Shown here: positions 59,054-64,000 of the stretch, in pieces
Numbering within the stretch: the stretch's first letter is position 1
Layout: each line of letters begins with the position of its first letter
The notes under the pieces: generated by a model
Seen by the model: only the letters and a program-made list of their open reading frames with translations
The model's database searches: none
What the model was told of the DNA's origin: nothing
Assembly: GCF_029872155.1 (NCBI RefSeq)
Contig: NZ_JARXLA010000002.1
Span: forward strand, 1-64,000
DNA: 64,000 nucleotides
Reading direction: 5' to 3'
Source of the DNA: Hyphomicrobium sp. D-2
GTDB lineage: Bacteria; Pseudomonadota; Alphaproteobacteria; Rhizobiales; Hyphomicrobiaceae
Position numbers and translations under genes: made by a program

Positions 59054-59387
59054 GCCCAAGAACTCCATGGAATCAAAAAATCAATGTTTCCCTGAATGGA
59101 GCAGATTATTTATGCGGGCAATGGGCTTCGAAAAATAAAACATGAAAAACATAAATGCAGGAATATAGCTATATAATAAACTATGCAGCATATAGCTAGT
59201 CGGCTTTTTAGCTGAAAACAAATGCAACCCAAGGACGTACTTAGCCTCTAAGGCGTCTGGATGGCCTCGTCCCCAGCCCATACGCGCGTAGATTGTTAAC
59301 GACCATATTGCGCTCGTTGACATTGAGTTGCGATTCAACCATAGGCTGTGCACGTTAGAGTGCAACATTGGCAGGACGGGGTGTGAG
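59054..59387. promoter_or_regulatory. AT-rich divergent promoter between the two FecR-like paralogues
   Basis: This 334-base gap is strikingly AT-rich at 59090-59225 compared with the rest of the window. It contains a perfect 12-bp palindrome ATATAGCTATAT (59163-59174) and a second ATATAGCTA (59190-59198), 27 bases apart. It must serve both divergent genes. Confidence 0.5.
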
Positions 59388-59879
59388 ATGCGCAGGTTAG
59401 GGGCGGTCATTTTGATCGTTTTCGGTGCTGGTGTAACGGCAGCTTCGGCCGCTAGCCTTTATCCAGAGGCAGGCGAGGTGCATGTCAACTTCGGCAATGG
59501 CTATCGTCCTGTTGGCGCGCCTACCGTGCTGCTGCCCGGTTCAAAAATTCTCGTCGCTTCCAAAGCAACTGCGCTGCTGGTTTACTCGCCAACCTGCCGG
59601 GTGCGGCTCGGATCCGGGGTCTGGGATGTGCAGCCTAATCAGCCATGCGGTGCTGAAAGCGAGACGCTTGATTTCGCCGCGCGCATGAATCAGGGCGCGC
59701 CGGATTCTGAGACAACTGAAGTAAATCAAGATGTTGGCGTAGATGGTACGCCGGCGGCGGAAGCCGGCGGCATTGGCACAACCACGCTGGTGGTCGGCGG
59801 ATTGCTCGCAGGCGGGGCCGTAGCGGCTGCTATCGCCCTCAGTCAGGGCGGCGGTTCGGATAAGCCCGCCAGTCCATGA
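59388..59879 (+). CDS. Exported FecR-like protein with C-terminal hydrophobic helix (paralogue B)
   Basis: A 163-aa protein with the same plan as paralogue A: signal peptide (VILIVFGAGVTAASA), a FecR-like domain with the pattern CRVRLGSGVWDVQPNQPC, the shared DFAARMNQ, a linker and a hydrophobic C-terminal helix (TTLVVGGLLAGGAVAAAIALS). The two cysteines are probably a disulfide. ATG 59388. The next gene on this strand is a polysaccharide priming transferase, 349 bases downstream. Confidence 0.7.
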   Translation: MRRLGAVILIVFGAGVTAASAASLYPEAGEVHVNFGNGYRPVGAPTVLLPGSKILVASKATALLVYSPTCRVRLGSGVWDVQPNQPCGAESETLDFAARMNQGAPDSETTEVNQDVGVDGTPAAEAGGIGTTTLVVGGLLAGGAVAAAIALSQGGGSDKPASP

Positions 59880-60228
59880 CTCAGGAGCGCAGGAGCATGC
59901 TTTCTGGAGAGCACGGGCGCAAAAGGGGAGCCTTAGCTATTCGCTCTAGGTGCTTTGGACGCCGACTGACACCTCAGCCAACGCTGCGAGCTTAGTTTCT
60001 GGGGCAGAACATTTGGGTCCCAGTCCTACCGGGCTTCTGACTTTGCCCTTTCGTGCGCGGAAATCGCGCTCAACTCATGGGTGTGGTTGGACTGGAGCCG
60101 TAGGACTTCCGCCCAGCATTAGTTGTTGATGGGGTTGTGGCGAGCCTCGTGCACACTCTGGAATTTATGTATATCAGGAGTTGTAACCTGTAAGAGCGCC
60201 GCTTTTGGCTATACGGGGGTAATTTGTT
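59880..60228. other. Intergenic region upstream of the second priming transferase
   Basis: 349 bases. No gene was recognised. The last 60 bases are AT-rich and probably hold the promoter. Confidence 0.4.
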
Positions 60229-61731
60229 GTGTCGGGATTGATCTCGCAAGGGCTTCTTTATCGCCCGCTTATTCTATTTATTGACCTTTTGGCCGTGGCA
60301 ATTTCTACCGTTATGGCTTTCCTGGTTTGCAGTAATATGGATTTTTCCATTTACGCAACGGCCACTATTGCCAGCTATTTAGCGGTTTCGCTTGCCGTCT
60401 CGCTGCCAATTTTCATGGTGATCGGCAGCTATCGCTATATCTGGCGTTTTAGCGCTCTGGGTGACTATCTGCGCATCGTCGGTATGACCTTTATAGTCGT
60501 CATGCTGTCTGCGGGGATAACGCTCTGGATGCAGCTTTGGGATGGTGTGCCTCAGTCGCTACCCATCATCCAATTTCTGCTCATGACGGCGGTGCTTGTG
60601 GGCTTGCGCGTGATGCGGCGGCTCCACCATGTGCGTCGCAGGTCGGCGATTGAGGCCTCGACCGTCCGACGTCTCGATCAAGCGTCAGATCTTCTTGTTG
60701 GCACCGGGCCGTTGACGGACCTGTACCTGCGGGCGCTGGTTCAGATGAGTAATCGGCGCGACGATGTCGTGGGTATTCTTGGATACGGTTTGCGGCAGGA
60801 AGGCCGCCAAATTCACTCTCTGCCGGTTCTTGGCCGTCCGGAAGACGTTACCGAAGTCGTGAAAGATCTCGGTATTCAAGGCATTGCAGTCAAGCGCATC
60901 ATCGTTTTGATGAGACTTGAGGAGCTATCCGATTTAGCGCGCAAGGCACTTGGCGCCGTTGCTGATGAAAGCAACGTCAGGGTTGAATTTATCGCCGAAA
61001 AGCTCGGGTTTACTGAGTTTGAAGGGCCGGGGGGCGAGAAGTCCAGTAGCGCGTCAACACAGGGGACGACCAACAACAGTATTCGTGCTGTAGAAGGTTT
61101 TAATCGACGCCCATACTTCGTGGTCAAGCGCTTGTTTGACGTCATGGGCGCGCTTGCGCTTTCAGTCGTCGCGCTTCCGTTGGCACTGATCATCGCTTTG
61201 TCAGTTGCGCTGGATGTCGGGCTGCCGGTTTTGTTCTGGCAGCGGCGTCCGGGGAAGAATGGGCGGCCGTTCTGGCTGTGCAAGTTCCGCACCATGGGCC
61301 GCGCTTATGATCCGTCAGGGCGCAAGCTGGGTGACGAAGAGAGAGTTTCCTTCATCGGGCATTTCCTTCGCCGCACGCGCTTGGATGAAATCCCGCAGCT
61401 CTACAACATTCTGATCGGGGACATGTCTTTCGTCGGTCCGAGGCCCTTGCTCCCGATTGATCAAAGTCCAGGCTATGAAGCCAGATTGCTGGTTCGCCCC
61501 GGCCTGACCGGATTGGCCCAGGTTGCTGGCGGACGCGAGATATCCGCGTTGGACAAAGCCGCTCTGGACATCTGTTATATCCGTAACGCGTCTTTCACGA
61601 CCGATCTGAAGGTTGTCACGAGGACTGTGCCGCTCGTCCTGTTTGGTGATCGGACAAATCAGGAGGCGATCAGTGACGCGTGGAGAGACATTGGCCCACT
61701 GAGTGATTGTGGTTCGCAGCCGAAGCCCTGA
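60229..61731 (+). CDS. Polyprenyl glycosylphosphotransferase (second priming sugar transferase)
   Basis: A 500-aa inner-membrane enzyme. N-terminal helices (LFIDLLAVAISTVMAFLV and others) and a Rossmann-like domain (LLVGTGPLTDLYLRAL, VGILGYGLRQEGR) precede a membrane segment and the sugar transferase domain: FDVMGALALSVVALPLALI, LFWQRRPGKNGRPFWLCKFRTMG, RRTRLDEIPQLYNILIGDMSFVGPRPLLP and RPGLTGLAQVAGG. It transfers a sugar phosphate to undecaprenyl phosphate. The ending LTGLAQVAGGREIS fits a transferase for a different sugar (GalNAc/bacillosamine type) than the gene at 27304. The start is a GTG at 60229 with GGGGG before it. Confidence 0.88.
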   Translation: MSGLISQGLLYRPLILFIDLLAVAISTVMAFLVCSNMDFSIYATATIASYLAVSLAVSLPIFMVIGSYRYIWRFSALGDYLRIVGMTFIVVMLSAGITLWMQLWDGVPQSLPIIQFLLMTAVLVGLRVMRRLHHVRRRSAIEASTVRRLDQASDLLVGTGPLTDLYLRALVQMSNRRDDVVGILGYGLRQEGRQIHSLPVLGRPEDVTEVVKDLGIQGIAVKRIIVLMRLEELSDLARKALGAVADESNVRVEFIAEKLGFTEFEGPGGEKSSSASTQGTTNNSIRAVEGFNRRPYFVVKRLFDVMGALALSVVALPLALIIALSVALDVGLPVLFWQRRPGKNGRPFWLCKFRTMGRAYDPSGRKLGDEERVSFIGHFLRRTRLDEIPQLYNILIGDMSFVGPRPLLPIDQSPGYEARLLVRPGLTGLAQVAGGREISALDKAALDICYIRNASFTTDLKVVTRTVPLVLFGDRTNQEAISDAWRDIGPLSDCGSQPKP

Positions 61732-61862
61732 ATTTTTGCACCGCTGCCGTTAATCGCCGACCGGCGCTCATGTGCACGCTATTGCAAGTGTTCAGGAGTT
61801 CGTAGTCGATGGCAGCACTCAAGAATGCCAGAACTGCGGGAGGCTTATATTCCGAACGGTAG

Positions 61863-62234
61863 TTGCAAAATACAAACGTCTCTCAGAGACATGAGGGCTC
61901 AAAAGTCGAACATGGCCTTGACAGGTTGATGATGAAAATTGCGCCTCATCCCGACGCTCGTATGTGCGTTTTGCTCCAGGACGAAGAAGTAAAATGCTAT
62001 TGTAATCGACAAGCTCTGACGTATCTTGCAGCCGAATTGGCGAGAATTGCGGATGCTCCGCCGGAGGAGTATTACGAAGTTCATGTCGCAGAAGAGATCA
62101 ATCTTGTTGGTGCTTTTCCCCCCAACGTTTGGATCATCGACGAACGGCGACCTAGTGTAGAGGCGAGGAGCCAAGCGTACGAAGTGACTTTCATGCACGT
62201 TACCGAAACGGATTTAGACCGCCTGAGAAAGTAA
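61863..62234 (+). CDS. Small acidic protein, unrecognised (possible immunity-type fold)
   Basis: A 123-aa protein, or about 100 aa if it starts at ATG 61929 or 61932. No signal peptide or membrane helix. The pattern DEEVKCYCNRQALTYLAAELARIADAP, then HVAEEINLVG and NVWIIDERR, loosely resembles Imm32-type immunity proteins, but this is only a fold-level impression. No toxin gene is adjacent. The TTG start at 61863 is uncertain. Confidence 0.45.
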   Translation: MQNTNVSQRHEGSKVEHGLDRLMMKIAPHPDARMCVLLQDEEVKCYCNRQALTYLAAELARIADAPPEEYYEVHVAEEINLVGAFPPNVWIIDERRPSVEARSQAYEVTFMHVTETDLDRLRK

Positions 62235-62551
62235 TCACTCCGACTATCGCCTGCACATCACTTTTTCCAGGCAACACGAGACGATCAGCAGCGGCACGAC
62301 GTGCGCTCCGTCTACGTTGCTTTTGGACGTATGTGGAACTCATCGCAGCTGGTTTTCGACATCAGCTCGTTGAGCGTCGTTGCGGCCTCGCTGCCTAGTA
62401 GCCCTGCCGCCATTTGCTCACGGGCAGACGCGCAGCAACACATAAGACGCTGCGCCGCGGGCTGGGCGGAGGGTCGTAATCCTCCGCACCATGAAGAACT
62501 GTAACAGCCCAATCGCGTGCAACGCTTGCGCAGCGCTGTTGTCTGAGCGCC
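62235..62551. other. Intergenic region with no recognised gene
   Basis: About 320 bases. The 18 bases at 62280-62297 are an exact copy of the 3' end of the neighbouring uspA-like gene (62558-62575), but no further remnant could be shown. Confidence 0.35.
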
Positions 62552-62989
62552 TTAACGGACGATCAGCAGCGGCACAGCGGTTTGCGCCAGCACGCGTGAC
62601 GCCTGGCTGCCAAGCATGAACTTGGCGATGCCGCGCCGGCCGTGTGATGACATGACGATCAGATCGCAGCCGAGGGCCTTCGCTTCCTCGACGATGCCTT
62701 CGGCGGGATACTGATCCTTGATGTGCACGCCGTTGCATTGCACGCCCAAGCGCTCAGCTGCTTCCTGCACGCCGACAAGAATTTTCTCCGCGCCTGCAGC
62801 CGCACCTCTTTCGTATTCCTCGATCGGGAATGAAACGGCCCATTCGCCGGAGACAGCGGCCGTCCATGGCTCCGTGACCGTAATCGCGGTCACCTTGGCG
62901 TTCAGCGCCTTGGCCAGCGCCAAGCCCTGTTCGACGGCACGCTGCGCCAGTTCCGATCCGTCCGTGGCAATCAGAATGTGGGAATACAT
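62552..62989 (-). CDS. Universal stress protein (UspA family)
   Basis: A 145-aa cytoplasmic protein with one Usp domain. The ATP-binding signature is complete: ILIATDGSELAQRAVEQGL at the start, then IVMSSHGRRGIAKFMLGSQASRVL (the G2xG9G(S/T) pattern) and VPLLIVR at the end. The ATG at 62989 (MYSHIL) has GGAG six bases before it; an upstream in-frame extension is unlikely. Such proteins dimerise and act in stress survival. It lies between a small acidic-protein gene and fhcC. Confidence 0.88.
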   Translation of the reverse strand: MYSHILIATDGSELAQRAVEQGLALAKALNAKVTAITVTEPWTAAVSGEWAVSFPIEEYERGAAAGAEKILVGVQEAAERLGVQCNGVHIKDQYPAEGIVEEAKALGCDLIVMSSHGRRGIAKFMLGSQASRVLAQTAVPLLIVR

Positions 62990-63225
62990 CGGGAGCTCCA
63001 CTGATGAGGGCATTGCTGAGTGGTACTGCAACGCGAGCGCGGCTTAATGCGGCCGATGACCATTCATAGTCGGTTTTGCAGCATCGCCATTGCGCTGCAT
63101 CAAAACCGCTAGCAACAATCTTTCAACGAGTGGCATCGGCTCTCGCGCCTAAGTTGCTAACCCGATCTTCCCTAATGGTTTGCAACTGCGGCTCTGTGGA
63201 GGGACGCGGACGATGCAGGTCAGCC

Positions 63226-63268
63226 CAAAACAAAAACTCCGGCGCTGGAGGCCCAGACACCGGAGTTT
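63226..63268 (-). terminator. Rho-independent terminator of fhcC
   Basis: On the minus strand AAACTCCGG pairs with CCGGAGTTT (63234-63242 with 63260-63268), followed by TTTGTTTT. It is 27 bases behind the fhcC stop. Confidence 0.85.
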
Positions 63269-63294
63269 GCATTTTCTAAATTGTGTGACGGGCG

Positions 63295-64000
63295 TTACGA
63301 GGTGATCAGCAACTCGCCCTTGCCGATGGTCGCCAGATCGCCGGCGAACTTGCGCACCTTGCCGGGCAATGCCTTGGGAGCGGCCGCGCCGAGCACGGAC
63401 GCCATGTAGCGCGAAAGAATGCGCAGGATTACGATGTCGTGGTCGCCGGCATCGGCGAAGGTCGGCAGCATGCGCTCAACCGACGGTCCGATCAGAGTGC
63501 CACGGCGCAGCAGCATGCCCGGATCGGTGCCGAAGCCAAGTTCCGTCCAGATTGTGCCGCCCACCATGCGCGAGCCGGCGAAGCTACCGCAGCGGCCGCG
63601 CACATAAATGGTGCCGCGACGCATACGATCGCCAGCGCGATCACCAGCATCGCCTTCGATGGCAATAAGGCCGCCGGTCATGCCGAACTTGTCGCCGGGG
63701 CTGAGGCCACCGACGAGAGAACCAGCCGAGCCCTTCACCAGAATTTCGCCACCGCTGATCCCGGAGCCGAGCAAGGCGCCTGCATCGCCGCGAATATCAA
63801 GACGGCCGCCACGCAGGTTGCGACCTGCGGACAGACCGACATCGCCTTCAACGATGACGGTGCCTTCCTTGAGATCGCTGCCGACGAAATCCATGCGGTT
63901 CGTCGCGCCTTCGATGCGAACGCTGTCGCCGGCCGAGCCGGAAACGGTGAACACATCGCCAAGCTTTAGGGTCTTGGTGGTGGTGCCAACGTTCAGCGCC
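63295..64000 (-). CDS. fhcC: Formyltransferase/hydrolase complex subunit C (FhcC), 5' end outside the window
   Basis: The frame is open to the right edge, so the N-terminus is missing; about 235 of roughly 270 residues are seen. It has the repeated glycine-rich GXGXG beta-helix of formylmethanofuran dehydrogenase subunit C: GDVGLSAGRNLRGGRLDIRGDAGALLGSG, GGEILVKGSAGSLVGG, GGLIAIEGDAGDRAGDRMRRGTIYVRG, then GGTIWTELGFGTDPGMLLRRGTLI. In methylotrophs FhcABCD moves the formyl group from H4MPT to formate in C1 oxidation. It is followed by a strong terminator, so it is the last gene of its operon; fhcA, fhcB and fhcD are expected beyond the window. Confidence 0.92.
   Translation of the reverse strand, partial: ALNVGTTTKTLKLGDVFTVSGSAGDSVRIEGATNRMDFVGSDLKEGTVIVEGDVGLSAGRNLRGGRLDIRGDAGALLGSGISGGEILVKGSAGSLVGGLSPGDKFGMTGGLIAIEGDAGDRAGDRMRRGTIYVRGRCGSFAGSRMVGGTIWTELGFGTDPGMLLRRGTLIGPSVERMLPTFADAGDHDIVILRILSRYMASVLGAAAPKALPGKVRKFAGDLATIGKGELLITS

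Noticed and set aside
62280-62575. Possible remnant of a second uspA gene, based on an 18-base exact repeat
   Set aside because: The repeat is real (62280-62297 and 62558-62575), but the rest of the Usp domain cannot be followed at the right spacing.

Overview
The window reads as chromosomal DNA from a high-GC alphaproteobacterium, most likely a methylotrophic or facultatively methylotrophic member of the Hyphomicrobiales. The reasons are: the partial fhcC gene at the right edge (formyltransferase/hydrolase complex of the tetrahydromethanopterin C1 pathway), a periplasmic PQQ alcohol dehydrogenase operon, Omp25-type porins, an alphaproteobacterial-style RpsI/RplM pair, Bpt arginyl/leucyl-transferase, and divergent imelysin iron genes of a rhizobial type. 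The genus cannot be fixed from the sequence alone.

Layout. 1-4570: queA, tgt, an EamA permease, an RsuA/RluB-type pseudouridine synthase, tRNA-Lys and the 3' end of a glutamate decarboxylase gene. All are recognisable, but all carry small indels; from about 4570 onwards the genes are intact. The sharp boundary suggests poor sequence quality as much as real gene decay. 6250-8013: two DUF1538 membrane proteins and a PII-like regulator in one operon. 8807-9793: an Omp25-type barrel and a small HMA metal-binding protein. 9853-14646 (minus strand): an ExaA-type quinoprotein alcohol dehydrogenase followed by an exported pentapeptide-repeat protein, an exported 163-aa protein, cytochrome c550 (PedF type), a SoxYZ-like carrier and a small exported Cys-rich protein. 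Four of the junctions are very tight, mostly ATGA stop/start overlaps. 14966-20437: alpha/beta hydrolase, aldo/keto reductase, transaldolase and glucose-6-phosphate isomerase.

20508-25832 is a divergent iron-uptake type cluster (imelysin plus di-heme protein on the left; lipoprotein imelysin plus DUF1513 protein on the right) around an inverted repeat. 25857-34623 is an exopolysaccharide locus: ligase/polymerase, priming sugar transferase, GT4 and OPX export lipoprotein on the left; a Wzz/Wzc-like protein with a degenerate kinase domain and a polysaccharide deacetylase on the right. A second priming transferase lies apart at 60229. 34856-51597 is mostly housekeeping: ctaA, argC, TerC, rpsI-rplM, enoyl-CoA hydratase, two DUF1254 proteins, a CoA-binding protein, a DUF533 protein, parC, bpt and rimK. 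It contains four copies of a REP-like hairpin. 51948-64000 holds an acyl-CoA synthetase, a double-barrel OprB porin fusion, a soluble PQQ sugar dehydrogenase, an exported CGCP-motif protein, two divergent FecR-like paralogues around an AT-rich promoter, the second priming transferase, a universal stress protein and partial fhcC.

How the parts may work together: ExaA oxidises alcohols in the periplasm and passes electrons to c550. Carbon entering as formaldehyde would be handled by the H4MPT pathway (fhcC), and tal/pgi serve sugar-phosphate interconversion. The exopolysaccharide and porin genes shape the envelope. The least explained pieces are the accessory proteins of the exaA operon, the DUF1538/PII module, the FecR-like pair and the REP-like repeats.
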